Source: UBA2166 sp964463965
GTDB taxonomy: Bacteria; Nitrospirota; Nitrospiria; Nitrospirales; UBA2166
NCBI GenBank assembly: GCA_964463965.1
Contig: CAYXED010000005.1
Span: 112,775-176,774, forward strand
Length of the DNA stretch: 64,000 bases
Reading direction: 5' to 3'
Part shown: positions 35,913 through 45,817 of the stretch, piece after piece
Position numbering within the stretch: the stretch's first letter is position 1
Layout of the letters: each line of letters starts with the position of its first letter
The notes under the pieces: model-generated
The model's input: only the letters and a program-made list of their open reading frames with translations
Databases searched by the model: none
Told to the model about the DNA's origin: nothing
Translations under genes and position numbers: made by a program

Positions 35913-37157
35913 GTGAATCTATTTGAAATTTTAGCCATGCTTGTTGGGCTCACGGCTCTATTTGGATTTTTAAATCACCGCTTTCTGAGGCTTCCTCACA
36001 CCATTGGGCTAATGCTGATTGCACTACTGGCATCGATTGCAGCCATTCTTCTTGACACCATTATTCCTAGTAGCGGAATGAGAGAGGCTATTGCATCTTT
36101 ACTTGGGCAAATAGATTTCCACGCTACAGTTATGCATGGCATGTTGAGTTTTTTGCTTTTTGCAGGAGCTTTACACGTTGACTTTACCCTGCTGCACGAA
36201 CGTAAATGGCCTATCTTGGTGCTCGCAACAGTAGGCATAGTTATTTCAACGTTTGTAGTAGGTGGTGCGCTTTGGCTTGTGCTTGGTCTCTTGGGACTGC
36301 CTCTTCCGTTCATATGGGCACTAGTCTTTGGGGCTTTGATTAGCCCGACTGATCCTGTAGCGGTACTTGGAATTTTTAAGGCAATTGATGTTCCGCCTGC
36401 ACTTGAAGCCAAAGTTGCTGGTGAGTCGTTATTCAACGATGGAGTTGGAGTTGTAGTGTTCAGTATTTTGGCGTCCATTGCAGTTGGAAACTCCCATGGA
36501 GCGGTTGGTGTACAGGATATTGCAACTATTTTTTTACAAGAAGCGGTTGGCGGAGTGATGCTGGGGCTTATAGCTGGCTACATAGGTTATCGGGCAATGC
36601 ATGCAATCGATGATTATGTGTTGGAAATTTTGATCAGTCTTGCGTTGGTTATGGTGACCTACGCAATAGCGATTAAGCTTCATATGAGTGGTCCGATTGC
36701 GATGGTGGTTGCTGGGCTCTTGATAGGTAATCAAGGAGTAAAGTTTGCAATGTCTGAAAAAACCCAGAAACATTTGTTGAATTTCTGGGAACTGATTGAC
36801 GAGATTCTTAACTCAGTACTCTTTCTCCTTATAGGACTTGAGGTTTTAGTAGTGAGCTTTTCAATCGATTATGTAGTTGCTGGTCTATTAGCTATCCCAA
36901 TTTCGTTGTTAGGACGTTCCATCGGTGTTGGTTTGCCAATGGCTGTGTTATCTATACGTATGACATTTACAAAAGGTGCCGTTCCAGTTCTAATTTGGGG
37001 TGGTTTGCGGGGAGGTATTGCCGTTGCACTAGCATTGTCACTACCTGAACATGCTTTGAAACCGCTTGTTCTTACTGCAACGTATGCCGTAGTAGTGTTT
37101 TCAATTGTAATTCAAGGGGGCACTATAAAGTCGCTTGTGAATCGCGTTATCTCTTAA
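35913..37157 (+). CDS. Na+/H+ antiporter, CPA1 (NhaP) family
   Basis: 414 residues with about 12 membrane spans. The ion site is in ISPTDPVAVLGIFKAIDVPPALEAKVAGESLFNDGVGVVVF (the Asp-containing motifs TDP and FNDG), and a conserved GGLRGGIAVALALSLP lies near the end. Exchanges cytoplasmic Na+ or K+ for protons. Starts with GTG. The hydrolase gene follows 16 bp later. Confidence 0.92.
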   Translation: MNLFEILAMLVGLTALFGFLNHRFLRLPHTIGLMLIALLASIAAILLDTIIPSSGMREAIASLLGQIDFHATVMHGMLSFLLFAGALHVDFTLLHERKWPILVLATVGIVISTFVVGGALWLVLGLLGLPLPFIWALVFGALISPTDPVAVLGIFKAIDVPPALEAKVAGESLFNDGVGVVVFSILASIAVGNSHGAVGVQDIATIFLQEAVGGVMLGLIAGYIGYRAMHAIDDYVLEILISLALVMVTYAIAIKLHMSGPIAMVVAGLLIGNQGVKFAMSEKTQKHLLNFWELIDEILNSVLFLLIGLEVLVVSFSIDYVVAGLLAIPISLLGRSIGVGLPMAVLSIRMTFTKGAVPVLIWGGLRGGIAVALALSLPEHALKPLVLTATYAVVVFSIVIQGGTIKSLVNRVIS

Positions 37158-37173
37158 AAACCTAGTTATGTAG

Positions 37174-38148
37174 ATGATTAAAAAAAGTGATTTTCGTGTT
37201 TCATGGTGGCTCTCAAATCGACACTTTCAAACCCTGTGGGGCCCTCTTTTTAGGAGACAGAGCTTCCCAAGCCTTACATGTGAGCGGCTCGAATTGTCTG
37301 ATGGAGACTTTATTGATTTAGTGTGGACTACACGGAAGTGTGGTCCAATTGTTGTTGTTCTGCACGGGTTAGAGGGTTCCTACAAATCTCACTATATCCC
37401 TGGAATTTTTAGAGCTATTCATAATAATGGATGGCGTGCTGTGCTAATGCATTTTCGAGGATGCAGTGGTGTGCAAAATCGATTGCTGCGTACGTATCAC
37501 TCTGGAGAAACAGGAGATTTGGAAACTGTTATTCGTCAGATCAAGTTTCGTGAACCTAATGTTCCTGTGGCAGCGTTAGGCTATTCGATAGGGGGAAATA
37601 TGTTGCTCAAATGGTTGGGAGAGACAGGGACTGGTAATCCTTTGTGCGCTAGCGTTGCCGTGTCTCCTACATTTGACCTTTCTTGTACAGCACGAGAACT
37701 AGAGCAAGGGTTTTCGCGTCTTTATCAGTGGCATTTGTTGAAACGGTTGGTTAGGAAAATTAGGCATAAATCAAAGACTATGGAATATCCATTTGATATT
37801 AAAAAAGTAAACAAGCTATCCACATTTAGGAGTTTTGATGACTATGTAACTGCCCCGTTATACGGTTTTTCAGGAGTTGATGATTACTACTCGCATTCGA
37901 GTTGTGGGCAATACCTTCGGAACGTTTCTGTCCCAACTTTAATTCTTCATGCGCGGGACGATCCTTTTTCAACGGATCAAGTAATTCCTGGGATCAACCA
38001 GTTGTCTTCAAGTACTACGCTTGAGCTTTGTTCCCATGGCGGACATGTTGGTTTTGTTCAAGGGGCTTTTTCTAGAAGAGTCAGTTATTGGCTTGAGGAA
38101 AGAATACCGGAATACTTCTCTTCGTATTTAGATAAACAAACTATATAG
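37174..38148 (+). CDS. YheT-type alpha/beta hydrolase
   Basis: 324 residues. NRHFQTLWGPLFRR is the family opening. The triad is Ser in LGYSIGGNMLL, Asp in LHARDDPF and His in HGGHVGFV. VVLHGLEGSYKSHYI supplies the oxyanion HG. The YheT family is thought to act on esters or lipids, without a settled substrate. 16 bp after the antiporter gene, probably cotranscribed. Confidence 0.9.
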   Translation: MIKKSDFRVSWWLSNRHFQTLWGPLFRRQSFPSLTCERLELSDGDFIDLVWTTRKCGPIVVVLHGLEGSYKSHYIPGIFRAIHNNGWRAVLMHFRGCSGVQNRLLRTYHSGETGDLETVIRQIKFREPNVPVAALGYSIGGNMLLKWLGETGTGNPLCASVAVSPTFDLSCTARELEQGFSRLYQWHLLKRLVRKIRHKSKTMEYPFDIKKVNKLSTFRSFDDYVTAPLYGFSGVDDYYSHSSCGQYLRNVSVPTLILHARDDPFSTDQVIPGINQLSSSTTLELCSHGGHVGFVQGAFSRRVSYWLEERIPEYFSSYLDKQTI

Positions 38149-38197
38149 AATGCAATAAATAATTTTTAAAATATGTTTTCCAGGAAATCAAGGGCTA

Positions 38198-38944
38198 CTA
38201 GTCTTGAGGAAAACCTAGCCGCCCAATGCCAGGAAGTTTTATCGCTGGACGTCGTATATCAAGGCCAACAACTAGTCCTAGAACGCTAACTTCTATTCCT
38301 TCATGCCAGGCTGCCGTTAACCCTAGCAATCCTCCCACAGAAGCTTGATAGCCAGTTCCACTTGGGGATGTAGAGAAAATATAAAAATTTGCGGGGAAAT
38401 CTTTTCCTATTGCTGTAGGAGGTAGATGTAAGCCAAGCTCAGGAACTTCTCTCCCAACATATGCAGTAAATGTATTACTGTTTGGCCCTGGCCATAGTCG
38501 ATAGTTTGATGAATAGGGATAGTTTTGTATGGCATGGATTATTTTGGGAATCGCGATTTCCGCTGGCTTCCCTCGAAGGTCTACAAGGATTTCAGGGTGG
38601 TTACCAAACCACAGTCTATCTGGAGTATCAACGTATGAAGCAAGTACGGGACGATGCGAAAACTTTCGCCATCCAATTACATCGTGTACGACAAAGTGCT
38701 CATCTTGAGGTAGTTTGGTCGCAATCCAAGTATGCACTGCAAATATGCCACGCCAATTAAATGCTCGGGCTGAATAGATTTGAACAATTGCTTCTGGGTG
38801 GTTAGAAGAAGGTGCGATGTTTGCGCTGGTTCGACTTGCTGTTCTCCAGTCTCGATCAAGGTGGATTTGTCCACATGCCACGCTAAGAATTGGCCCAATG
38901 ACGAGTATTGCAAGAAAAACACATGTTCTCTTTATTTTTTTCAT
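38198..38944 (-). CDS. DUF3750-family exported protein
   Basis: 248 residues with a signal/anchor at residues 5-25 (Cys at 24 could be lipidated). AVHTWIATK, VHDVIGWR, RLWPGPNSNTFTAYVGREVPEL, LPPTAIGKDF and GLLGLTAAWHEGIEVSVLGLVVGLDIRRPAIKLPGIGR are characteristic of DUF3750. His and Asn/Thr residues suggest a hydrolase-like (NlpC-type) fold, which I cannot confirm. Confidence 0.82.
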   Translation of the reverse strand: MKKIKRTCVFLAILVIGPILSVACGQIHLDRDWRTASRTSANIAPSSNHPEAIVQIYSARAFNWRGIFAVHTWIATKLPQDEHFVVHDVIGWRKFSHRPVLASYVDTPDRLWFGNHPEILVDLRGKPAEIAIPKIIHAIQNYPYSSNYRLWPGPNSNTFTAYVGREVPELGLHLPPTAIGKDFPANFYIFSTSPSGTGYQASVGGLLGLTAAWHEGIEVSVLGLVVGLDIRRPAIKLPGIGRLGFPQD

Positions 38945-39249
38945 GTCCCTCCTCTGGTTCTTAACAGGGATTTAAAACAAACCATAATGATTGAAGCATT
39001 TCACTTAAGCTTCATTTCATTCCGTGGGACAGTTTACACCTAACTGAGAAATGCATAGAATTTTAACACTAGCACGAGCTAAGAATCATTATTGTAAATA
39101 TCTTCAGTGGTATTATTTGACACAATTTCTATTATTTTCTTCAGGTTTGATTTGATAAGGATTTGAATGAGTAGTAATTGGACCTGTATCTAGATTGGTC
39201 TTTTGTTGTTCTGGATGAAACATGTTTTCAGTAGTACAATAAGGAGCCC
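38945..39249. other. 305-bp intergenic region between divergent genes
   Basis: Divergent spacer between the DUF3750 gene and the GIY-YIG gene. A weak hairpin TGAAGC-N11-GCTTCA lies at 38992-39014. TTGACA at 39117 has no -10 at a fitting distance. AT-rich; I see no gene or clear promoter. Confidence 0.5.
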
Positions 39250-39579
39250 ATGGTCTTGAGTTGTGAATGCATTACGAAAACACAGTGGCACCTTTATATG
39301 ATTCGATGTGGGAAGGGCACGCTTTATACTGGTATTACAACTGATGTTGCGCGACGATTTTCTGAACATCAAAGGGGATCAAGTCGTTCTGCAAAATATC
39401 TGCGTGGTCGAGGGCCGTTAACACTGATACTTGAGAAAACTCTTGGACCGAAGAAAGGTGTTGCCTTAAGTATAGAACGTCAAATTAAGAAAAGCTCTAA
39501 AGTTGAAAAAGAGGCGATGCTTGCAGATGCGAGCATTATAGATGCAATGTTAAAATGTGCACAGGGAAATTTTCAGTAA
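39250..39579 (+). CDS. GIY-YIG nuclease-domain protein (YhbQ/UPF0213 type)
   Basis: 109 residues. WHLYMIRCGKGTLYTGITTDVARRFSEHQRGSSRSAKYLRGRGPLTL holds the Tyr-Ile and Arg of the GIY-YIG core, then a Glu in SIERQIKKSSKVEKEAML. Small stand-alone members of this group are common in bacteria and may act in DNA repair. AAGGAG precedes the ATG. Confidence 0.9.
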   Translation: MVLSCECITKTQWHLYMIRCGKGTLYTGITTDVARRFSEHQRGSSRSAKYLRGRGPLTLILEKTLGPKKGVALSIERQIKKSSKVEKEAMLADASIIDAMLKCAQGNFQ

Positions 39580-39609
39580 ATAACATCATTGGTTTATACA
39601 GGAGGTGTA

Positions 39610-39903
39610 ATGGATTTTTTAGTTGTAGCTTACGATGGACGTGATGCTGGTGCAAAAGATCGAAGACTTAAGGCTCGCCCGGCTCACTTAGAAAATATTG
39701 AACGCTTGAAACCGCTTGGAGCGTTTATTAACGGAGGCGCAATTATAGATGATGAAGGCGAGATGATTGGTTCAACGCTGTATATGCATTTCGAGTCTCG
39801 CGTTGACTTTGATCTTTGGCTTAAATCTGACCCGTATACGACTCAAGGTGTTTGGGTTGATGTTAAAGTCATCCCTGTTCGGTTGGTTCCGTCTCATAAA
39901 TGA
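39610..39903 (+). CDS. YCII-domain protein
   Basis: 97 residues from ATG 39610, with GGAGGTG just upstream. DFLVVAYDGRDAGAKDRRLKARPAHLENIERL has the conserved Arg-x-x-His, and GSTLYMHFESRVDFDLWLKSDPYTTQGVW carries the Asp-Pro-Tyr of the YciI fold. Probably a small enzyme or dimeric accessory protein; reaction unknown. Confidence 0.9.
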   Translation: MDFLVVAYDGRDAGAKDRRLKARPAHLENIERLKPLGAFINGGAIIDDEGEMIGSTLYMHFESRVDFDLWLKSDPYTTQGVWVDVKVIPVRLVPSHK

Positions 39904-39960
39904 GTTTGTTTTATGTGCCCATATAACTTTTGAGCTTGGCAGAGGGGGTAGGCTTATCAT

Positions 39961-40311
39961 ATGCCAAAGTCTAACTGGCTTGAAGTAACAGGGCAGATGT
40001 GGAAACTGTATGTGGCCTTGCTTAGCTGTGTAACTGCGTTGATTGCATTTCCTTTTGCTGTAATTGCATTCATCGCAGGCCATCTCCCTGTGATGCCATA
40101 TCTCGTTACTGGGACCGTTTTGAGTGTGATAACTGTGTTGTGGCTTATGTGGTCACTCTGTTGTCCAAAGTGTGAACGCTCACTCGTGTGGAAAATGATC
40201 TCAAAATGTTCACATACCACTTGGTTGGTTGAACTTGTCGCTTTGGACACTTGTCCGCATTGTATGCACTCCCTTAGAAACTCTAATCGTAATCAAATAA
40301 GGGGCGGGTAG
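39961..40311 (+). CDS. Two-span membrane protein with Cys pairs
   Basis: 116 residues, not recognised. Two hydrophobic spans (ALLSCVTALIAFPFAVIAFIAG, TGTVLSVITVLWLMW) are followed by CCPKCERS and DTCPHC, a possible zinc ribbon on the cytoplasmic side. Its stop overlaps the next gene start by 1 bp, so the two are coupled. Confidence 0.65.
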   Translation: MPKSNWLEVTGQMWKLYVALLSCVTALIAFPFAVIAFIAGHLPVMPYLVTGTVLSVITVLWLMWSLCCPKCERSLVWKMISKCSHTTWLVELVALDTCPHCMHSLRNSNRNQIRGG

Positions 40312-40955
40312 TGACGAAACCTATTTCAAGCAGTGGTGAAGATAGTTTGATGAATGTTGAAGTAAAGGAAATAGCAAGTCTTGCCCATAATTGTGATGGA
40401 TGTATAAACAAAGATTTTAGGCAATCATGTTGTGCAACCTATGAGGTTTGTATCACTGCTGATGAAATGGAAGCTATAGTAGGAGTTCTCCCAGAGGTTG
40501 TGAAGTATTGTCCAGAGTTAAGGGATGAAGATAACTTTCATAATGTCTTTGAAGAGACAGAGGATGGTTTAATCAGTCTTGACACAACAGAAGAGGGGTT
40601 GTGTGTTTTTGCCTATGAAGATTCAGGAGAGCTCCGATGCTCATTACACAGTATTGCAGTAGAGTTAAAAGTTCCTGTGCAACAGATTAAGCCTTCAGTC
40701 TGCTTGCTTTGGCCGTTGAGCGTTGCTGATGATAAACCGAGGCGATTGTCAATTGCAGATGATGCCTTAGAGTTTCATTGCAATACACAGCAGGATCCTG
40801 GTGAATTGCCATTAGATGTTGTGGTGTTTAATTCTATCGAATTAGTTTATGGAGAGCCTGTGTCTGAAGCAGTGAAAAATGCTGTAGAAGTGGGATGTGA
40901 CCACAGAGTAGTGTCAATGGGTAGGCCTAATATAAAGATAAAAGCTAAGGTATGA
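40311..40955 (+). CDS. YkgJ/DUF3109-like Cys-cluster protein
   Basis: 214 residues from GTG. HNCDGCINKDFRQSCCATYEVCI gives a C-x2-C-x7-CC pattern like the metal- or FeS-binding YkgJ family, with more Cys later (EEGLCVFAYED, LRCSLHSIA, PSVCLLWPL). DUF3109 proteins share the GLCVF and KPxxCxLWPL features. Role unknown. Confidence 0.75.
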   Translation: MTKPISSSGEDSLMNVEVKEIASLAHNCDGCINKDFRQSCCATYEVCITADEMEAIVGVLPEVVKYCPELRDEDNFHNVFEETEDGLISLDTTEEGLCVFAYEDSGELRCSLHSIAVELKVPVQQIKPSVCLLWPLSVADDKPRRLSIADDALEFHCNTQQDPGELPLDVVVFNSIELVYGEPVSEAVKNAVEVGCDHRVVSMGRPNIKIKAKV

Positions 40956-41051
40956 AACTATGGCCTGAATAGATTTTTGTATCGATTAGGAACAGAGCGA
41001 GTGTTTAAATTCCAGAAATATTTGTTGGTGAGGATTCTACGGTAGGTAGTA

Positions 41052-41423
41052 ATGGATGAGACAGAAATTATAGAAGTTGAGGAAGATAAAAAGGTTTACC
41101 TGCAAAGGCTAAAGCATCTTGCTGTTTGGCTTGATGATCGTATTCCTATTCCTGGAACTAATCAACGTATCGGGTTGGATGGGATTATTGGATTCATCCC
41201 AATTATAGGTGATGTATTTACCTCAATGACAGCGCTATATATTTTGAGGGTCGCATGGAAATTAGGCGTGCCGATGAAGATACTCATCAAAATGATTTGG
41301 AACTTGGGGCTCGATTTTTTCCTAGGGGCAGTGCCCCTCGTCGGAGATCTCTGCGATATTTACTTCAAGTCAAATTTAAAAAACGTACGGCTGCTAATCG
41401 AGTATCTCGAGCCTCCAATTTAA
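41052..41423 (+). CDS. DUF4112-family membrane protein
   Basis: 123 residues. LDDRIPIPGTNQRIGLDGIIGFIPIIGDVFTSMTALYIL and IWNLGLDFFLGAVPLVGDLCDIYFKSNLKN are the two DUF4112 signature regions (IPGT, GLDxIxGxIPxxGD, DxxxGxxPxxGDxxDxxxKxN). Small inner-membrane protein of unknown role. It converges with the next gene, 4 bp apart. Confidence 0.9.
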   Translation: MDETEIIEVEEDKKVYLQRLKHLAVWLDDRIPIPGTNQRIGLDGIIGFIPIIGDVFTSMTALYILRVAWKLGVPMKILIKMIWNLGLDFFLGAVPLVGDLCDIYFKSNLKNVRLLIEYLEPPI

Positions 41424-41427
41424 TCTT

Positions 41428-41727
41428 TCAGCGGGAACTTTCAGTACGTGGGGGTTTGATGTAAACAACTAGGCGATATAGAAGCCACCATGTAATACCT
41501 AAAATAAACCATCCAATGGCGATTACTGTGCCTACGAGCATCCCGCTTTGGATTCCAGAGTCAAAGGTAGAGAGAAGTACTAAGAGACATGCAATGGTCA
41601 AAAGAAAAATTTGACCTGAAGTGTGAACGCGATCGAGCCAGGTTGCGTGATGCGGTTTATTTGTTATGTCTTCTTTTTCCTGCATGTTGGCCGCCATGCC
41701 TGCAATTGTACCAGCCTCCGCAAGCAT
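41428..41727 (-). CDS. Small two-span membrane protein
   Basis: 99 residues; an in-frame ATG at 41697 is an alternative start. Two hydrophobic spans (GQIFLLTIACLLVLLS, MLVGTVIAIGWFILGITWWLLY) follow a hydrophilic N-terminus. I do not recognise the family. Confidence 0.55.
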   Translation of the reverse strand: MLAEAGTIAGMAANMQEKEDITNKPHHATWLDRVHTSGQIFLLTIACLLVLLSTFDSGIQSGMLVGTVIAIGWFILGITWWLLYRLVVYIKPPRTESSR

Positions 41728-41896
41728 TGGTTACCGATATTTCATTTATCGGTTGATTTTACCTGTAGTGTTTTGAAATAGCTTGGGAAAATACACTGAT
41801 GCCTGGTTATATCTAGGTATGTGGGAGCGTGAAGGATCTAGTTCGTGCTCATTTAGACCTGACTGTCATTCCTCCAGGAGTCAGATCTATTGCATG

Positions 41897-42331
41897 TTAG
41901 GAAGTGGAATGAGTGGCTAGGTTGGCGGCGCGTGCTTGTGATAAAGCAAGCTCAACCGCAGATTTAATGTCCCGTTTAGTAAATGGTTTACTGAGCTGTG
42001 TACGAGGGTCAGTTCCCAGTGCACACTGAAACGCAAGTGTTCCTGTATAAGCAGTCATATACACTATAGGTACATCAAACTGATCACGCGCAACCTGAGC
42101 CGTTTTGATCCCATCCATGCGGCCCTCTAAGCGAATATCCATCATGGCAAGGTCTGGGCGGTCTTTTTCCATATGTTCTATGGCCGCTTCTCCTGTAGAA
42201 ACTACTCCAGCTACCACATAGCCAAGTTTAGGGAGTGTTACAGAGAGGACTTTGGTCACAGCGTCGTCGTCCTCGACAACGAGAATCCGTGGTGGCTTAG
42301 AGGCATTTGTTGGTTGGGAGGGCATAGTCAT
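41897..42331 (-). CDS. Single-domain response regulator (CheY-like)
   Basis: 144 residues from ATG 42331 (a longer frame starts at 42364). Receiver features: acidic triad in VVEDDDAV, phospho-acceptor Asp in LAMMDIRLEGRMDGI, Thr in YMTAYTG, Lys in QLSKPFTK. No output domain and no adjacent kinase. RLEGRMDGIKTA is typical of receivers found on histidine-kinase/PAS systems. Confidence 0.88.
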   Translation of the reverse strand: MTMPSQPTNASKPPRILVVEDDDAVTKVLSVTLPKLGYVVAGVVSTGEAAIEHMEKDRPDLAMMDIRLEGRMDGIKTAQVARDQFDVPIVYMTAYTGTLAFQCALGTDPRTQLSKPFTKRDIKSAVELALSQARAANLATHSTS

Positions 42332-42609
42332 CAATTTAAACGGTGATAGTCTCAGCTTTAACAATCGCCTGCTCTATTAGAGCCAATCATAAGGCAGTAC
42401 GCTTGCAAAGACTATGAGCTATGTCACAATTAGTATAGATATTTTCTGTGATAGGGGAAAGGGGGGCAAAGATTGGGTTTTGGTGTTTTTGGTAAAACAC
42501 ACCGTAAGCACCAGCAATCATGGAATAGGTAGGCCATAATTTTCTTTCCGCAAGATGATAATTGCGCTAGAGTAAGCTAGGGATTTGGTGTTTTTTGGTA
42601 TATTTAGCC

Positions 42610-43992
42610 ATGCTTTTTAAAGGAAGTTCTATTCGTGGAGATCACCTCAATGAGTACTCTGTTGTTAAAGTTAAGATGATCTATCCAATTGCTTCAATTG
42701 CTAGTGTCGTGTTGTTTTGGGGCCTAACTTTGTCTGGATGTGGTAACAGTTCGAATGACTCTATTATGCTACCGGCTGATTCTCAAGTAGCTTCAACGAG
42801 TGTATCAGATGGTGCCGCACAAACAAGTTTAGGATTAACAAAAACATTGGAGTCAGTCTTGTTCCAATTGCAGGGAGTGTATCTTTTTCAAGATGCAATC
42901 CCTGAGGATATCAATAAGTTTGAAACAGTTGAAATGCTTATTGCCGCTCTTGACGATCCATTTAGTAGCGTCCTAGAAGAGTTTTCCAGCACCATTGACG
43001 CTTTTTTTGGAGGTTTTCGTGGAATTGGGGTGCAGATTCAACAAGTTGATGATGCTACGTTTTTCCCAGCTGTATTTCCCAATCAACCGGCAGCGATAGC
43101 GGGGATCCGTGTAAATGATATTCTTCTTGGTGTTGATAACATATGGGTTGAGGGAAAAACCATTCCACAGATTGTTGAGATGCTTCAACGTGAGGTTGGA
43201 GAACCTGTCCATCTTCGGATACAGCGTGAAGATGAGATTCTTACCTTTTCCCCTATTTTTAGTGAGTTTCAACGCAGCTCTGTATTCACTGCTCCAATCA
43301 CTAGTCAGATTGCATATGTTGGAGTTTTTACTTTTTTGCAGAGGAGTTCACACCCTGATGGGACAGATGGTGAAATTAAGGATTTCTTGTCCAGCGATTC
43401 TTCGCCGATCATCATTATGGATTTACGAAATAACCTTGGAGGGACCTTGGAGGACTCAATTGAGACTGCGGATCTTTTTGTTGAAACCGGTATTTTGATT
43501 GAACTCTTTGACTTGAATCGCAGTGATAGGCGCGTAGCGATACAAGGGGGTGCTGGCGAGGATCGTACTGTCGTGCTTTTGCAAAATGGACGTTCAGCGA
43601 GTGCCTCAGAAATTGTTGTTGCAAGTCTTCGAGACAATCTTGGTGCTCGTGTTATTGGGACTCAATCGTTTGGTAAGGGTGTATCACAGAGTTTTTTCCG
43701 TTTTGTTGATGATCCTGGGGGACTCCAACTGGTCACTGGAGGAATACGTAGCCCAAACGGTCATGATTACAATATAGTTGGCATAACGCCTGATGATGTT
43801 GTGGCGTTTGAATTTGATCCTGAAACCTTTAGAGACTCGCAATTGGATGCAGCAATAGCCTTTTCGAGGTCGTTGCTTAATTCAGGCTCTGATGAGCCTA
43901 TTGAGCCTAAAGCTTTGGAGAAGATTAGTACTTTCAGGGAAAGTATTGGAGGCGAGAGGCCACCAAGGCTTTTGCATCCGTTTGAACCTTAA
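42610..43992 (+). CDS. S41 carboxyl-terminal processing protease, lipoprotein
   Basis: 460 residues from ATG 42610; other in-frame starts (42595, 42676) cannot be excluded. Signal ends LTLSGCGNSS, a good lipobox. A PDZ domain (FGGFRGIGVQIQQVDDATFFPAVFPNQPAAIAGIRVNDIL) is followed by the S41 core with catalytic Ser331 in SASASEIVV and Lys356 in FGKGVSQ, 25 residues apart as in Prc/CtpA. Cleaves C-termini of envelope proteins. Next to dinB without functional link. Confidence 0.9.
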   Translation: MLFKGSSIRGDHLNEYSVVKVKMIYPIASIASVVLFWGLTLSGCGNSSNDSIMLPADSQVASTSVSDGAAQTSLGLTKTLESVLFQLQGVYLFQDAIPEDINKFETVEMLIAALDDPFSSVLEEFSSTIDAFFGGFRGIGVQIQQVDDATFFPAVFPNQPAAIAGIRVNDILLGVDNIWVEGKTIPQIVEMLQREVGEPVHLRIQREDEILTFSPIFSEFQRSSVFTAPITSQIAYVGVFTFLQRSSHPDGTDGEIKDFLSSDSSPIIIMDLRNNLGGTLEDSIETADLFVETGILIELFDLNRSDRRVAIQGGAGEDRTVVLLQNGRSASASEIVVASLRDNLGARVIGTQSFGKGVSQSFFRFVDDPGGLQLVTGGIRSPNGHDYNIVGITPDDVVAFEFDPETFRDSQLDAAIAFSRSLLNSGSDEPIEPKALEKISTFRESIGGERPPRLLHPFEP

Positions 43993-44018
43993 GGTTTTTT
44001 GTTAGCCTGCCCGCAATC

Positions 44019-45245
44019 ATGATGTTGCGTTGGATTGTTCACGTAGATATGGACGCGTTTTATGCGTCTATTGAGCAACATGACTGCCCGAAGTATTCTG
44101 GAAAGCCTGTTGTTGTTGGGGCTGATCCTCAAGGTGGTCAGGGGCGTGGTGTTGTGGCCGCTGCGTCTTATGAGGCGAGGACGTTTGGTGTTTATTCTGC
44201 GATGCCTATTCGGCAGGCATTTCGGCGATGTCCTCAAGGTATTTTCCTGCCAGTAAGAATGTGGCGTTACCGTCAAATATCCAAGAGAATTTTTTCAATT
44301 TTTCATCATTACACCGATCTTGTAGAGCCTCTCAGTTCTGATGAGGCCTTCTTGGATGTCACGAGAAGTATTCGTTTATATGGCGATGCAGAGTCTATAG
44401 GTTGTGAAATTCAGAGGAAAATTCAGGAGCTTGAAGGGCTTTCTGCATCAGTAGGTGTTGCATCAAATAAATTTGTTGCGAAGATCGCATCTGATCTTAG
44501 AAAACCAAATGGTTTTGTCGTTGTCCTTCCTGGAAAAGAAGCTGAGTTTCTCCATGATTTACCACTTGAAAGATTATGGGGTGTGGGTAAGGCGATAGCT
44601 TCACAACTTCGGCAACTTGGATGTCAGACAATTGGTGATGTTGCAACATGTCCAATACATGTTCTTCGAAAATCTCTTGGTGAGACTGGGAGCGATTTGC
44701 GCGAGCTTGCTCGCGGCATTGATGCTCGCCCAGTAAACCCAGAAGAGCCTGTAAAATCAATAGGTGCTGAAACCACATTTGATGAAGATACTCGTGATGA
44801 GGATATTATTAGGGCAACACTTCTGAAACTTGCGGAGGATGTTGCGAGACGTCTTCGAAGAGCAGGAGTTTGTAGCCAGACGCTTACCTTGAAGCATAGA
44901 GATGAATCATTTTTCACTGTTACGCGATCGTCGTCAGTGGGAGATGCAACCGATCAGCCCTCAAGCTTGTATCAGGGGGCGTTGGCACTATTCAAAAGGG
45001 TTCCACAATCTGAAAAGAAAGTACGTCTTTTGGGGCTTACGGCTTCAAAGCTTTTTCCTTCATCCAGGGCTGGAAACCAATTATCTCTATTCAATGGGCC
45101 TCAAGAAAAAACTCGAAAACTTACAAGTGCTGTGGACGCTATCCAAGAAAAGTTTGGACCTTCTTCCATTGCTCGTGCAAGTGTTTCTGGCGGAGGCCAG
45201 GATAGATTGCCTCCGCGACTGAAAAAGGCAGAAAAAAGTAGTTGA
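44019..45245 (+). CDS. dinB: DNA polymerase IV (Y-family)
   Basis: Translesion polymerase, 408 residues. Catalytic acids in HVDMDAFYASIEQ and LSSDEAFLDVTRS. The DNA-binding thumb contains ASVGVASNKFVAKIASDLRKPNGF, and the helix-hairpin-helix is LWGVGKAIASQLRQLGCQTIGD. The little-finger domain follows to the end. No LexA box was recognised in the short upstream gap. The C-terminus, rich in Lys, shows no clear clamp-binding motif. Confidence 0.94.
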   Translation: MMLRWIVHVDMDAFYASIEQHDCPKYSGKPVVVGADPQGGQGRGVVAAASYEARTFGVYSAMPIRQAFRRCPQGIFLPVRMWRYRQISKRIFSIFHHYTDLVEPLSSDEAFLDVTRSIRLYGDAESIGCEIQRKIQELEGLSASVGVASNKFVAKIASDLRKPNGFVVVLPGKEAEFLHDLPLERLWGVGKAIASQLRQLGCQTIGDVATCPIHVLRKSLGETGSDLRELARGIDARPVNPEEPVKSIGAETTFDEDTRDEDIIRATLLKLAEDVARRLRRAGVCSQTLTLKHRDESFFTVTRSSSVGDATDQPSSLYQGALALFKRVPQSEKKVRLLGLTASKLFPSSRAGNQLSLFNGPQEKTRKLTSAVDAIQEKFGPSSIARASVSGGGQDRLPPRLKKAEKSS

Positions 45246-45604
45246 GGCAGTTTTTTACGATGTGAGGAAAGAGGGAAAAGGGGCAATTTAATATTTGCGT
45301 ATCCCTTCTGCTACAATTTAGTATCTTTTTAGATACCAATTGCCTGAAAAAGGACTCTTTTGTCTTGTCCTACCAACTTTTAGCCTCCGTTTTATTGAAA
45401 AACAGGCTCTTGTGCAGAATTATTTTTGCGGCATCAATATTGCTGCTCTATCACAGTGGGAGCCAGTGTTGTTTTGAGATTTTCCGTTGTTTACTTGAAG
45501 AGTGCTTTGTTAGCTAAGTGGCTATGACTAATGAGGTGGCTGATTTTTGTAGAAGTTTGCATTTTTAGGGGAGAAGTTGTGTTTTGACATGATTTGGCTG
45601 ATGC

Positions 45605-45633
45605 TTGACAATTTATATACATGCAAGTATAAG
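45605..45633 (+). promoter_or_regulatory. Strong sigma70-type promoter of the P460 operon
   Basis: TTGACA (45605-45610), 17-bp spacer, TATAAG (45628-45633). This is the best promoter-like sequence in the window. It lies in the 761-bp non-coding region after dinB (45246-46006) and would give a leader of about 370 nt before the cytochrome gene. Nothing else gene-like was found between 45246 and 45604. Confidence 0.65.
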
Positions 45634-45817
45634 GGGCAGTCCCACGACATTATTTTGACGGACCTCTTTTTTTCTATATGACGACGGCAGGCGTCATAAG
45701 ACGGAAGCTCGGGTTTCGTATCGACCTACCTATTCTTTCGTGTAATAGTTCCCTGCTGATATAGGCTTTGCTAGATGATATATGCTGACAAGCTGCGTAG
45801 GATCTTCAAAGAAAGTT